NCBI GenBank assembly: GCA_018894105.1
Contig: CM032127.1
Location: 3,753,001-3,817,000, forward strand
Reading direction: 5' to 3'
DNA from: Jacaranda mimosifolia
Taxonomy: Eukaryota > Streptophyta > Magnoliopsida > Lamiales > Bignoniaceae
Length of the DNA stretch: 64,000 bases
This document shows, piece by piece, positions 33,133-44,639 of this stretch; position 1 is the stretch's first letter, and the number at the start of each line of letters is the position of its first letter. A program made the translations under genes and the position numbers. The notes beneath the pieces were generated by a model. That model had not been told where the DNA came from, made no database searches, and was given only the letters and a program-made list of their open reading frames with translations.

Positions 33133-34463
33133 TCATTTGGAAGGACAGTAGATTGTCGAAACAAAGAAAAGCCCATTCTTTCTGGAAACGGCAAGTCCTT
33201 CCGTTTCAGTCATGTCGATATTATTAGGAGTCATTCCTTTAGGCATTCTCCAATCAAAGTGATAGAGAGGTTGAGCCGATGAAAGCTCAACGTTAGCTAA
33301 TCCAAAATTTATGGCAGGGCAAATATGTTTTCCCGCCCCGAAAGGAATGAATTTAAAGTTATTCCCCAAGAAGTTTGTGAAACTGTTCTAAAATCTTTCT
33401 GGTTGGTGCCAATACTCGGGATCCCTTCCCAAGGACCAGATATTAACCATGACTTTGGATTTAAGAGGAATTGAATACCCATCAACTTTGCATTCATCTC
33501 TACATGCTCTGAGGAATAATGGGACCGGAGGATGCAACCTCTAAGTTTCTTTGATCACCAATTTTAGGTATTTTAGTGCTTCCATGTCACACTCTTCCAC
33601 TGTCTTTTTTCTTTTATATGCCTCTCTTACTTCTGTCTGTACCTTAGCCATCGCGTTGGGATTTTTCATGAGTTTAGCCATAGCCCAATCTACAGTGGTG
33701 AAGATGTCTCTGCTCCAACAGAGAACACATCCTACGCATATTTATCAACAAGTTAAAGAATAACAATAATAAATATTCTTTAGTGCGGTTAGCTAGTGTG
33801 TGTGTGTTTTCATGAGAAGAGGAAAATTAACAAAAAAAGCCACTTACGAAAATGGCAGCTTTGATGTTGTCGTCGGTAATGGGAAACTTGAGTTCACCAT
33901 TTTTCTTCATCCTGAGTAGAACATCACTATATCTTCACTGCCGAACTCACCACTTTGCTTCAATTTATGTTCATCCACGATGACATCAAGAATGGCATCC
34001 AACTTACGCGGCATCCTCAACAACTTGTGCTTGTTCCAGCTGAGCACGTGCAACAATTTGAAAGAGGGAAACAAATCAGCCAACTCAAATCCCGAAGCCA
34101 TGGACTCCGCTTTCTTTAAAATGGCTATCAGCATATCACGATCTGTCATCACTTTACCAAACGCTGCGACTCTGCAAGTGATGGAACTTGAGAACGCAAA
34201 TACCTTCTCACTAGATTGATGGCTTCTCCAGATGATGATTGAAGAGATTTGACGAGACGTGAGAGCTCATCCTGCCTAATAGACCCAAAAGATTTGACAT
34301 TTTTAGCGCTGAGCAGCTCCAAAATGTATATTTTACGCATTTGCCTCCAGTACTCATTGTAGGGGCTGAAGACAATGTTAGTGTAATCGTACCACATGAT
34401 CTTAACGCCAATGTTTCCAGGCATATCAACCAGGCTGGTTCCTGATATTTCAGCACCTCTTTA
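33133..34463 (-). pseudogene. P450 copy A, 3' part (pseudogene)
   Basis: This is a decayed paralog of the intact gene at 52472-54081. Exon 2 is about 33731-33133 and exon 1 continues from 33848 to 34463, with a conserved GTAAGT donor at 33847. The C-terminus ends GLFFVSTIYCPSK. The heme-binding loop reads [13 protein letters not shown], so the Gly after the Cys ligand is lost and the Arg is His. Frames break several times, for example near 33370, in the I-helix (33690-33730) and near 33920. Exon 1 is cut at 34463 by the Copia insertion and resumes at 43120. Confidence 0.85.
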
Positions 34464-34483
34464 TGTTGAGAATATGATTCAAA

Positions 34484-34953
34484 TTTTGGTTTCATTTTCT
34501 ACACCCATTTTCATTTTCTCTTCAAAATGAAAAATGAAAGTTATTACTATTTACACCATTTTTTCAAATATTTTCATTTTTAAAACATTCTTTTATATAT
34601 TCTCTCTCCATTTTCACCTTATTTCAACCCCTATTACTACCTATATCTACTTTTTTTATCTTCCCAATACTTTCCAACCATCATTCACCACAAAAATATT
34701 ATTTTATATTATTTTTCAAATAAATAGATATCACATCATCAATTTAAACTTAAATTTAAATTCAAATTATTTCTTCCTTTTTAATACAAAAAATCCAACA
34801 TCCAAATACAATTAATTTTCACACCTATATAAACCTATAATTTTAAACAACTCATCCAAATATAACTCATTTTTAAAAACACTTTTCCTAACTAACTTTC
34901 TACTATATATTTTCACTAGAAAATGAAAATGGCCTTAAAAAATGAAACCAAAT
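34484..34953. mobile_element. MITE, TTTGGTTT family, copy 2
   Basis: The ends TTTTGGTTTCATTTTCT and AAAAATGAAACCAAA are inverted. The inside is pyrimidine-rich with TTTTCATTTT and TATATTCTCTCTCCATT, the same order as at 16636-17002. It interrupts LTR sequence that is continuous in the 3' LTR. Confidence 0.7.
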
Positions 34954-35003
34954 GGGCCTTTAGTCTTTAAAGATAGACTTATCCTTTGTTAGTTTGTTAG
35001 TGG

Positions 35004-35610
35004 TAGGGGTGTAAACGAGTCGAGCTCGAGCTCGAGCTCATCGAGCCTGCTCTTTAGGGCTCGAGCTCGAGCTCAAGCTCAAAAATACTAAGCTCGAGTC
35101 GAGCTCGAGCTCGAGCTCGAGCCGGCTCATCAGAAAATTTTAAATTAAATAAAAATATTAAATTATTAATATATCATAATTATTTAATAATAATTAATAA
35201 AATAATTAAAATTATTATTATTATAAATTAAATATATATGAAATTATAATAATTACTATAATGATTTAAATTATAATATATCATAATTATTGATAAATTA
35301 TTAAATTATTAATATATTATAATTATTTAATTATATATATAAATATTTAAAATTAGAAAAGAAAAGTAAATTATTAATACGTATTAATTAATATATAATA
35401 AATATTTAAAATTAGAAAAAGAAAGTAAATTATTATATATATTAATTATTTAATTAATATATAAAAAATATTTAAAAATAGGAAAAAGCTCATGAGCTTT
35501 TGAACAACTAGAGATGAGCTCGAGCTCGACTCATGTTAAAGCTCGAGCTTGAAAAACTCGAGCTTGAGTCGAGCTATAATCGAGCCCGCTCGACTCATCT
35601 TACACCCCTA
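35004..35610. mobile_element. hAT-like MITE with GAGCTC arrays
   Basis: The TIRs TAGGGGTGTAA and TTACACCCCTA are flanked by the 8-bp duplication GTTAGTGG (34996-35003 and 35611-35618), the hAT size. Next to the TIRs lie arrays of CGAGCT/GAGCTC units (35024-35125 and 35510-35590) and the middle is nearly pure A/T. The other LTR shows the empty site. Confidence 0.88.
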
Positions 35611-35701
35611 GTTAGTGGTGCCTTATTTTTCTGATTTAGTTAGTCAAATAGTCAGCCACGTATTTTTTTATTGCTGCAAACGGTTTGGTTAGTGGGCTAG
35701 T

Positions 35702-36807
35702 TAGAGCTCAGCCCGGCTCGTTTAACAAATGGTTAATGGCGGTCCCAGGCCGAGTCGGGCCGGCTCGCGGGCCGTTCACAGTCCGGATCGTGACGGGCTG
35801 AAAATTGAAAAGTCCGGCTCGGCTCAAAACCAACCCACTATATAGGTGAGCTAGTTTATATATGAGCCGGCTAGGCGGTCCGGCTAGAGAGCCGGCTCGC
35901 AGGTTGGCCGACGAATTTCTTTTTTTTTTTCTTTTTTTTTTTGAAAATAAATTTAAAACTTTGAAGTTTTTATATTTACGTGATTATTAATATTTTTTTC
36001 AACACTTATACTTTTTTAAAGACTTAATAATTTATACTTATGTGATTTTTAATATTTTACAACACTTAAATTTTTATAAAAACTTAGAAACTTATACTTA
36101 TATTAATTTTTTTTTATCAATTATATTTTTCCAAAAACACCACCAAATAAGGTGGTGAGGGGTTTGGCATGGAGCCCTATACCCATCATTAATTTAGAAA
36201 AAATAATTACATAGAGGTGGATTTGACCAAACCTCTAAATGAAAGTACATAATAATAACAAAAAAATAAATAATAATAAACAACTTTGTAATATCTAAAC
36301 ATCTAAACATGTCCAATGATAAACCGCTCGTTCACTTAGGTGATCTAAATCGCTCTCATATTGAGATGCGATGGGGGATGCGGTTTCAAGCCATTCTTCA
36401 TCGTCTTCTTCGAATTGAGGCAATATGGTCTTCATCTTTTTCAATTTTTTTTTATAATTTATAATTTTTATAAATTTATAATTTAAAAATTAAAATTTCT
36501 TAATTATTGATTTATACATTTATAAAGTAATAAATTATAAATTATACATTCTTAATTATAAATTCTTAAATTGTTAAAAATTATAATTTATAATTTAAAT
36601 TAAAAAAATATTGCAGGCTAAGCGGGCTAGCCCACGGTCCTTCACGGTCTGCGGGCCGAGCCGATCTCGGGTTGTAAAATTTCAGCTCGAGATGGGTTTT
36701 CAAGCGAGCCGGTCTAGCCCAGCCCATATTAAAAAATTAAACGAGCCGAGTTAGGCCGATTTTTTTGCGAGCCGGGCTTATCCGCTCGGCCCGTTTTGAC
36801 ACCTCTA
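35702..36807. mobile_element. hAT-like non-autonomous element, 1.1 kb
   Basis: The flanks GGGCTAGT (35694-35701) and GGTCTAGT (36808-36815) form a 7-of-8 duplication. The right end is GACACCTCTA; the left end TAGAGCTCAG has apparently lost part of the TIR. GC-rich subterminal tracts (GCCCGGCTCG, GGGCCGGCTCGCGG) surround an AT-rich core. A 46-codon frame on the minus strand (36435-36295, MKTILPQFEEDDEEW) could be a transposase-gene remnant; I do not recognise it. Confidence 0.8.
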
Positions 36808-36962
36808 GGTCTAGTGGAAGCAATCCAAGTCTATCTAGTTGTGAGCTTATAAATAGCCTTCTTGTTTCTTTTTGAATCTATGCAGATAGCAATAAAAACA
36901 AAGGGTTCAGTCTCTGTTTTTCAGTTTATTATCTTTTCGATTTCTTTCTCTCTAACAATTTG

Positions 36963-36974
36963 TGGCATACAAGC
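36963..36974 (+). other. Copia primer-binding site, diverged
   Basis: TGGCATACAAGC, five bases inside the LTR, resembles the tRNA-iMet site TGGTATCAGAGC at 8 of 12 positions. Confidence 0.45.
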
Positions 36975-37063
36975 TAGGTTTCATCTTTAACTGGGAGATA
37001 AAGAGAGAAACACTTGAGGGAGCGAAACTGGGAGACAGAGAGAGAGAGAGAGCGCATAAAGTT

Positions 37064-37663
37064 ATGGCAGTAAATGGCAACTCCACATCTCAACAGTTGA
37101 TTCCCATTTTTAATGGAGATAAATATGAGTTTTGGAGCATCAAAATGAGAACTCTTTTTAGGTCTCACGAGCTATGGGATCTAGTAGAGAATGGGTTTGC
37201 AAACCCAGATGGGGAACAGAGACTGAGGGCAAAATAAAAGGAAAGATCCAAGGCTCTGTTTCTCGTTCAACAAGCCGTGCATGAATCAAACTTTTCCAGA
37301 ATTGCCGCTGCAAGCACTTCAAAGGAGGCATGGCAGATTTTGGAAAAAGAGTTCAAGGGTTCATCGAAGGTAATTACCATAAAACTTCAGTCCCTCAGAC
37401 GTGATTTTGAAAATTTGCATATGAAAAATGGTGAAGCAGTGCAGGATTATTTGTATAGAGTCACTACCATTGTTACTCAGATGAAAACATATGGTGCACA
37501 AATTAAAGATGAAATAGTTGTTTCTAAAGTTTTGAGAAGTCTTTCTCCGAAATTTGAGCATATTGTGGCTGCAATTGAAGAGTCACATGATTTATTTGAC
37601 TATTCTTTTGATAAACTAATGAGTTCCTTGCAAGCTCATGGGGATCGATTAAAAGCCGCATAA
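37064..37663 (+). pseudogene. Copia Gag
   Basis: The first good ATG gives MAVNGNSTSQQLIPIFNGDK, then YEFWSIKMRTLFRSHELWDL, the Copia gag start. A stop at 37235-37237 interrupts an otherwise continuous frame that resumes as EAWQILEKEFKGSSKV and ends HGDRLKAA at 37663. Gag forms the virus-like particle. After 37663 a Gly/Arg-rich run and a degenerate zinc knuckle (CNYCKKFAHKEAEYW, last Cys lost) follow in shifted frames. Confidence 0.82.
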
Positions 37664-37924
37664 GAAAGGAATGACGATAAGGCATTCCAGGTGAAGGGGG
37701 AGTCTAGTCGCAAGGTTAAAGAAAATTTTATAGACAGAGGTCGTGGCAGAGGTGGATTCAGAGGTAAAGGTCGTGCTGGAGATAGAGGAAGATGAAGAGG
37801 AAGAAGACAAGAATTTGAACAAAAGTTCAAGAGCAATATTCAATGCAATTACTGCAAAAAGTTTGCCCACAAAGAAGCAGAATATTGGATTAAGCAGAGG
37901 GAAGAAAGAAATTAAGCCAATTTC

Positions 37925-38401
37925 ATGGAAAATGTTGAAGGAGAAATTAAGTTGTTTATGACTCATTCGTCTACTAATGATGCTTTGAATGATGTGTGGA
38001 TTATAGACAGTGGATGCTCCAATCATATGTCTAGCATGAGGTCTTTGTTTAAAGAACTTGATGAGTCACAAAAGACCGAAGTTCGACTTGGTGATAACAA
38101 ACAAATTCAAGTTGAAGGGAAAGGTATTATTGCCATCAAAACCACTCAAGGTAACATAAAATTACTTCATGATGTACAATATGTACCGGATATAACTCAC
38201 AATTTGTTAAGTGTTGGGCAATTAATGAGTAGCGGATATTCAGTTTTATTTGATGGGAAATCTTGTGCTATTCATGATAAGAAATCTGGTCAAACAATAG
38301 CAAATATTTTTATGACTCAAAACAGAATGTTCCCTCTTGAAGTGTCAACTGTTGCAAATAGTGCCTTGATTGCTAAAGGAAGTAATGAAACTAACTTATG
38401 A
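37925..38401 (+). pseudogene. Copia protease and pre-integrase region
   Basis: VWIIDSGCSNHMSS holds the aspartic protease active site D-S-G. ITHNLLSVGQLMSSGY and the following region match the segment that links protease to integrase. The open piece ends at a stop at 38399-38401, before the HHCC finger is complete. Confidence 0.82.
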
Positions 38402-38503
38402 CCATTATGATATGGGTATTTGAATGTTAATGGACTGAAGCTGTTGAGTCAAAAAAATATGGTTTTGGACTACGAAAATTGATTCTCTTGAATTTTGTGA
38501 AGG

Positions 38504-39170
38504 GTGTATTTAGGTAAACAAAGTAAAAATGGAAAATCATGGAAAGCTTCTAGATTTCTTGAACTAGTGCATGCAGACATATGTGGGCCAATGCAAACTG
38601 AATCACTGGGTGGTAGTCGATATTTTTTGTTGTTTACTGATGACTATAGTCGAATGAGTTGGCTTTATTTCTGGATGTTCAAATCAAAAGCTTTTGAAAA
38701 TTTCAAGAAATTCAAGTCATTGGTGGGAAACAAAGTGGTTGTTACATAAAGACATTGCGAATAGATAGAGGTGGTGAGTTTTTGTCTAATGATTTTAACA
38801 CATTTTGTGAGGAACATGGTATTTGAAGGGAACTCACAGCACTGTACACACCAGAGCAAAATGGTGTAGCCGAGCGAAAGAATCGCACAGTGGTTGAAAT
38901 GGCTAGAAGCATGTTGAATGCCAAGAATCTCTCAAATCATTTTTGGAGTTAAGCAGTTGCAACAATAGTCTATCTTTTAAATATTTCTCCTACAAAGGTT
39001 ATCAAACACCTTATGAAGCATGAAGTGGTAAAAGGCCTCATGTAAGCTATTTAAAAATCTTTGGTTGTGTAGCTTATGCTTGGTTGCATTCTCAATCTAA
39101 GCTTGACGAAAAATCTAAAAAATGTATTTCCATTGGTTATAGCCCATAATCCATAGCATACAGATTATAT
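38504..39170 (+). pseudogene. Copia integrase core
   Basis: LVHADICGPM gives the first catalytic Asp and YFLLFTDDYSRMSW the next strand. A frame break follows near 38749. Further right, in shifted frames, a LRIDRGGEF-like block and GVAERKNRTVVEMARSML give the other catalytic positions (Asp and Glu). The 3' part decays into VCLFKNLWLCS-like remains before 39177. Confidence 0.78.
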
Positions 39171-39176
39171 AACCTT

Positions 39177-40380
39177 GTGAGTGGCAAAGTGAAAATTAGC
39201 AGGAATTTGGTATTTAATGAAGAGGCTAGTTGGAATTGGAAAAATAACAAAGAAGGCACACAAGTTCAGATTCCAACTGAAGGTTTTGTAAACACCAACT
39301 CGGAGTCCATAGACTCAGCTCCTCTGCAAACAAATCCTATTTCATCAACTTCAAGTCGCAGCAATTCTTCCTTTAGCTTTTCTCCCTCCAGCACTTCACC
39401 TTCAATGTCGGATTCTGAAACTCCTCCAAGGAAATTCAAGTCTTTAAGGGAGATTTATGAAACTTGTTCTTTTGCATTGTATATTTCAGACCCTATTTGT
39501 TATGATGATGCAGTAAAAAAGCAAGAGTGGCTGGATGCAATGAATGAAGAGATGCAAGCAATTCAGAAGAATCAAACTTGGGAGTTAATAGAACTGCCTG
39601 AAGGAAGGAATGCTACTGGGCTTAAATGGGTATACAGAACAAAGTATAACTTTGATGGAAGTATATAGAAGCACAAAGCTCGGTTGGTTGTTAAGGGATA
39701 TTCTCAACAACATAGGATTGACTTCGAAGAAACATTCTTCCCGGTAGCTCGTTTCGAAACGGTAAGAACTATTTTAGCTTTAGCTGCCCAACTTAAGTGG
39801 CATATATACCAGTTTGATGTTAAATCAACATTTTTAAATGGAGAATTGGAGGAAGAGATTTATGTTTCTTAACCTGAAGGTTTTCTAACTAATGGTGCTA
39901 AAAATAAAATGTATAGGTTGAGGAAAGCTTTGTATGGTACTCTTAAGCAAGCGAGCCTAGTATTGTAAGATTGACTCTTACTTTCAAGAAAATGGTTTTG
40001 AAAGGAGTAAAAATGAACCTACACTTTATGTGAAAAAGCAAGGTATAACTGATTTTTTGATATTTTGTCTTTATGTCGATGATATGATATATATGGGGTC
40101 TTGTGAATTGCTAGTTGCTGAATTCAAGTCTTGTATGATAAGAAATTTTGAGATGTTTGATTTGGGCTTGTTACATTATTTTCTCGGGCTTGAGGTAAAA
40201 CAAAGTTTAGATGGGCTTTTTGTTTCTCAAAAGAAATATGCAACTGACCTACTTAAGAGGTTCAATATATTGAATTGTAAAGTTGTTGCCACTCCTATGA
40301 ATTTGAATGAAAAACTAATTGGTGATGAGGGACTAGTTTGGCAAATGCAAAGTATTTTAGACGTATGGTTGGTGGTTTGA
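39177..40380 (+). pseudogene. Copia reverse transcriptase
   Basis: A Ser-rich linker (39340-39420) precedes RT. The finger region is WLDAMNEEMQAIQKNQTWEL, then GLKWVYRTKYNFDG. A stop at 39666-39668 is followed by [11 protein letters not shown] and [21 protein letters not shown] stop at 39870 follows, and the frame returns at 40030 with the catalytic YVDDMIYMGS. The order matches Copia RT with at least three breaks. Confidence 0.85.
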
Positions 40381-41025
40381 ATTATTTATCTCATACCAGG
40401 CTGGATATTGCATTCCCTGTCAGCTTAGTTTCAAGATTTATGCGCAATCCTACAAAACATCACTTGGGAGCAGCTAAGAGAATTTTGCGTTATGTGGTTG
40501 GAGTAATGGATTTTGGAATTTGGTACTCAAATACATCTGACTTTAAATTGTTTGGCTTTTCTAATAGTGATTGGGCAGGTAGCTTGGAGGATCGTAAGAG
40601 CAGTTTTGGAAATTTGTTCAGTCTAGGTTTCAGAGTTATCTCATGGAGTTCAGAAAAACAAGATATAGTTACCATATCAACATCAAAAGCTGAATACGTA
40701 GCAGTAACTTGTGCAGCTTGTCAAGCGGTTTGGTTGAAGAGATTGCTAGTTGATCTTTTTCAGGAACAAGATAGTCCAACAAAAATCTTTTGCGACAACC
40801 CAACTGTTGTTGCTATGACAAAGAAACCAACTTTCCACAGTAGAACGAAGCACATTGGCATTCGTTATCATTTCATGCACGATTTGGTAGCAAGTGGAGC
40901 GATTTTACTGAAGCATTGCAGTACCAATGAGCAGATTGCTTATATTCTTACAAAATCCCTTCCAAGACAGAAGTTTGAGCATTTTAGATTACAACTTGGA
41001 GTATGTCATTTTAAATCAAGGGGGA
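40338..41025 (+). pseudogene. Copia RNase H
   Basis: MVGGLNYLSHTRLDIAF starts the RT-RNase H link. GFSNSDWAGSLEDRKS holds the first acidic site, SKAEYVAVTCAACQAVWLK the Glu, and SRTKHIGIRYHFMHDLV the conserved C-terminal block. This domain is the longest undamaged part of the element; translation runs to the purine tract beside the 3' LTR. Confidence 0.87.
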
Positions 41026-41026
41026 G

Positions 41027-43119
41027 TGTTGAGAATATGATTCAAAATTTGACTTGGTCTTTAAAGATAGACTTATCCTTTGTTAGTTTGTTAGTGGTGC
41101 CTGATTTTTTTGATTTGGTTATTTTTTTACCGCTGCAAACAGTTTGTTAGTGGTCTTAGTGGTCTAGGGGAAGTAATCCAAGTCTATCTAGTTGTAAGCC
41201 TATAAATAGACATTCTTGTTTCTTTTTGAATCTATGCATATAGCAATAAAAACAAAGAGTTCAGGGTGTGATTGCTTGTGTTTTCATTTCTCATTTTTCA
41301 TTTCTTAGAGAAAATAGTGAGATTTTTTTGTTTGTGAGGTAGAAATTTTTTTTATGAGGTAGTAATTGTTTGTGATGTAAAAGTGTAATGATTACAGTTG
41401 ATGTGACATGTGATAGAAAATGAGATGGTGATTGTTTGTGAGAATTTTTGTGAGAATGTGTTTGGTTGTGAGATTTTTTTGAGTGAAATTTTTGAAGTGG
41501 TAATTGATTATGAGAATTTTTATGAGAAAATTTTAAGAAATGATGATTGGTTATGAGTTTTTTTTATGTAAGCAAATTTATATATTATTTATATATACAA
41601 TATTGTAGAATAAATTAACATTAATTTATTATTATCTAAAATATTTCGTATATTATAATGAAATTTAATATTGAATAAATTTATTATTTTATTTGATTAA
41701 AATTTGTAAATTTTATGTGAGAATTTAATAATTTATATATTGAATATAAATATAATATATTCATGTATATTCAATAAACATATATTAAGTAATTAATAAT
41801 AATGTAAATATACTAAATATTCGTTAAATATATTTAATATATTCCTATATTTTCCGTTAAACATTAATTATTTATTTATTAATATATATTAAAAATAAAT
41901 TATTTACGTATATCGATTAAATATATATTTAATATCACAACATATATTAAATATTACATATAATGGACAAATTGATTAACTATATTAAATATTAAATATA
42001 TACTACATATCCGTTAAATATTTATTTTAAAATTGTACTATAATTTATCCGTTAACATGTTGTTATTTATTTATTAAAATATATATACATATTAAATATA
42101 TATTCTTTATGCATATTCATATATTTAATCATATATTAAATATTAAATGTGTACTATAAATTCCTTAACTATATTTAAATTACTATTATTTTTTAAATAG
42201 TCAAACAATAGTTCTTATTTCTTTATAAAAATGAAATTTAATATATTCATATTATTATTTATAATATATAATATATAAATGTCAGATATAATTATATAAT
42301 ATGATAATAATTTTATTTAAATATATTAAAATTTTATGTACAAATATAATTGTATATTATGAAAATAATTTTGTTTAAATAATAAAACATTATGTGCAAA
42401 TATAATTATGTATTAGGAAAATAATTTTATGTAAATATTAAAATATAAAGGTAATTTTTATGTGTAAATATAATTATATATTATGAAAATAATATTATAA
42501 AATATTAAAAATGTGTGAATAATTATATTAACAAAATAATTATATTTAAATATAAAAATATTACTTTTAACTATAATTATTCATTACAAAAATAATTCTG
42601 TTTAAATATTAAATATTACGTATAGATATAATTACATACTATGAAAATACATCAAAATAACTATCTTAAGAAAATAATAATATTTTAATATAAAAATATT
42701 ATGTGTAATTATAACTACATATTATGATATAATTTCATTTAAATGTTAATATATACATGTAAATAATTATGTAATGAAAAAAATTATTTAATATAAAAAT
42801 ATTATGTGTAAATATAATTATATATTATGAGAGAGTGATTGTTTGTAAGATAAAAGTGTAATGATTATAGTTGATGTGATAGGTGAGAGTGATTGTTTAT
42901 AAGAATTTTTTGTGAAAAGGAGGGAAAATTTTCAAAGAGGAGAGGAGGAATTTTTGAGAAAAATTCTGAGAGACGAATTTTTTTTTTCACAAGCAATCAC
43001 ACACTTGGAAGAATTTCTTTTTTTTGAGGACTTACTTGTGAGAAATTCTCACAAGCAAAGACAGCCTCAGTCTCTGTGTTTTAGGTTATTGTCTTTTCTA
43101 TTTTTTTTTCTCTCTAACA
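41027..43119 (+). repeat. Copia 3' LTR, interrupted once
   Basis: LTR sequence at 41027-41264 and 43067-43119 totals about 290 bp and matches the 5' LTR pieces. The 1.8-kb insert separates AGAGTTCAG from TCAGTCTCTG. Confidence 0.88.
41265..43066. mobile_element. Non-autonomous DNA element inside the 3' LTR
   Basis: The ends are inverted: GGTGTGATTGCTTGTG on the left and CACAAGCAAAGACAGCC on the right. TCAG is repeated at both borders (41261-41264 and 43067-43070). The margins carry direct repeats of GTGATTGTTTGTGAG and AAAAGTGTAATGATTA; the 1.2-kb core is more than 80 percent A/T with no ORF. The superfamily is uncertain. Confidence 0.7.
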
Positions 43120-43380
43120 CTTTAGCGGCCAGGCGCGATGAGATCGCCACTGCAGAAACCTCTCCCAGCTGCAGATGCACGATATTGATCCATATTTTTG
43201 GGCTCATCTCCCGAGTGCATGTTGACGTGGCAGCCCGCCGACCAAGTGGTGAAGGTGGGCAATCATCGGCAGCTCTGGTGGGCTTGGAGGCAACTTTGTC
43301 GTATTTTATTGGGGATTTGGGCTTCTTCCATGCTTTGATCGGTAGCTGGATCTCGTTGTTTCTATGGTTTGATGCATGAA
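43120..43380 (-). pseudogene. P450 copy A, 5' part (pseudogene)
   Basis: This is the N-terminal end of the split P450. It matches codons 1-95 of the intact gene, including the QLGE block and proline-rich hinge region. The start codon is lost (CGT where the paralog has CAT on the plus strand), and about 48 bp of the membrane-anchor coding region is deleted near 43342. The CTTTA at 43120-43124 is the second copy of the Copia target duplication. Confidence 0.82.
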
Positions 43381-44230
43381 ATGGTTGCGCATATTGTATA
43401 TCAATATTTTTGACTGAATTTGGAGGTACAATTGGTAATTGATACAATATTATTACGATTATTGGTTGTTAACTTTGTCTGTTTTCTTTGGCCCAGATTC
43501 CGTCATTTTTTATTATTTATTATTTTTAATTAATATCCAAAAATTGAGTGAGGGAATCTCTCCCCTCTTCGAAATTAATCTATATTCTAAAACTTTTTCT
43601 AATCTAGCAAAGACACGACTAACCACGATATATGCTTCAAATATTAATTCTTAAACCTAACATCAACAGAAATTTTTTCTTCAAGGTGCTTTGTTATTGT
43701 GGTTTTTTCTTGTTCTTATTACTGTTTATTTTCTCTAATTGATTGATTAATTTCGTTGTTTAATTAGGATAAAGTTACTAGAACTTAAATGACAGATGGA
43801 ATTAAGGGTTTTTTTCCTTTTTTTTTTTTTTTTTTGGTTTTGTTTCTTTCAGAATCCAATATGTTCAACAATTTCATTTAAATTAAGTATGTTCTACAAA
43901 TTCAATCTCAAAATAATTTTCAAATATCTTAAGAAGTTTCCTTTTGATGTTATTTTGTGGAGATTTTTTTTTATAGAGATTTGCCTTGAAGCAGTTACGT
44001 ACCTTTGAAAATAGTGTAATAGTTTACTGATTAAATCCTAGATTTCACCTTGAAAAAGAACAAGGCAAAACCATCTGTCAGCACTATGGATGTGAAAATG
44101 CGTCAGTAGGGAAACATCATTCCACCTTAGAGAACAAGCGTTGCTCCGCATGAGATGAAGTGAAAGCTAAAATATCGACTTAATCCGTAACACAAAACAT
44201 CCGAGAGAATTCAATACTCTATATTGGGCT
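43381..44230. other. Upstream region of P450 copy A
   Basis: It is homologous to 54238-55140 upstream of the intact gene and partly to 59400-59640. Shared words include GGCCCAGATTC, AATTGAGTGAGGG, TCTCTCCCCTCTTCGAAATT and CTAATCTAGCAAAGACACGA. It covers the promoter side of the gene. No ORF is supported. Confidence 0.7.
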
Positions 44231-44572
44231 GGTTTGTTTATGTTTTCAAATTTATTTTCACTCATTTTCACCATTTGAAAATGAATTTTCAACAACTTAT
44301 AATCATTTTTATCCATATTCTAACTCATTTTTATCTCAAACACATTTTTCAATAAACATATTATATCTTCTCCCAATAACCTGTATATCTTATCTCTTTT
44401 CTGCATTATTACTATTTCTCTCCATTTACATTCTACTAAACCCTATATAATTATTACTTTTACAACATACAATTCCAATACAAAGTTATTTTGAACTCAC
44501 TTACTCTAACTAATTTTTTAAATTTTAAAAAATATTAAAAATGAAAATTAAATTAGAAACATAAACAAACCA
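44230..44572. mobile_element. MITE, TTTGGTTT family, copy 3
   Basis: The ends TGGTTTGTTTATGTTT and its inverse at 44557-44572 form a 16-bp perfect TIR. Inside are CCAATAACCTGTATATCTTA and TCTCTCCATTTACATTCTAC, shared in order with copies 1 and 2. The target duplication is not evident. Confidence 0.65.
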
Positions 44573-44639
44573 AGAGTTCCTTCCTCTAAAGAGGTTAAGT
44601 TAGGATTTAAGATTTGGCAGAAATATATAATTGATGGAC

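Larger units (their letters stand above)
34464..36957 (+). repeat. Copia 5' LTR, interrupted by three insertions
   Basis: Pieces matching the 3' LTR lie at 34464-34483, 34954-35003, 35611-35701 and 36808-36957. They are split by a MITE and two hAT-like elements. The last piece holds TATAAATAG near 36848 and ends TCTCTCTAACA. Confidence 0.88.
34464..43119 (+). mobile_element. Ty1/Copia retrotransposon inserted in P450 copy A
   Basis: The element starts TGTTGAGAATATG and ends CTCTCTAACA, flanked by the perfect 5-bp duplication CTTTA (34459-34463 and 43120-43124). Domains run on the plus strand in the Copia order: gag, protease, integrase, RT, RNase H. A purine tract AAATCAAGGGGGAG precedes the 3' LTR at 41027. 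After removing nested insertions both LTRs are about 290 bp. The frame is broken by stops in every domain, so it is a dead copy. Confidence 0.93.

Noticed and set aside
42912..43379. 155-codon plus-strand frame
   Set aside because: Its left half is the end of a non-autonomous element and its right half is the antisense of P450 copy A, so it is a chance fusion.
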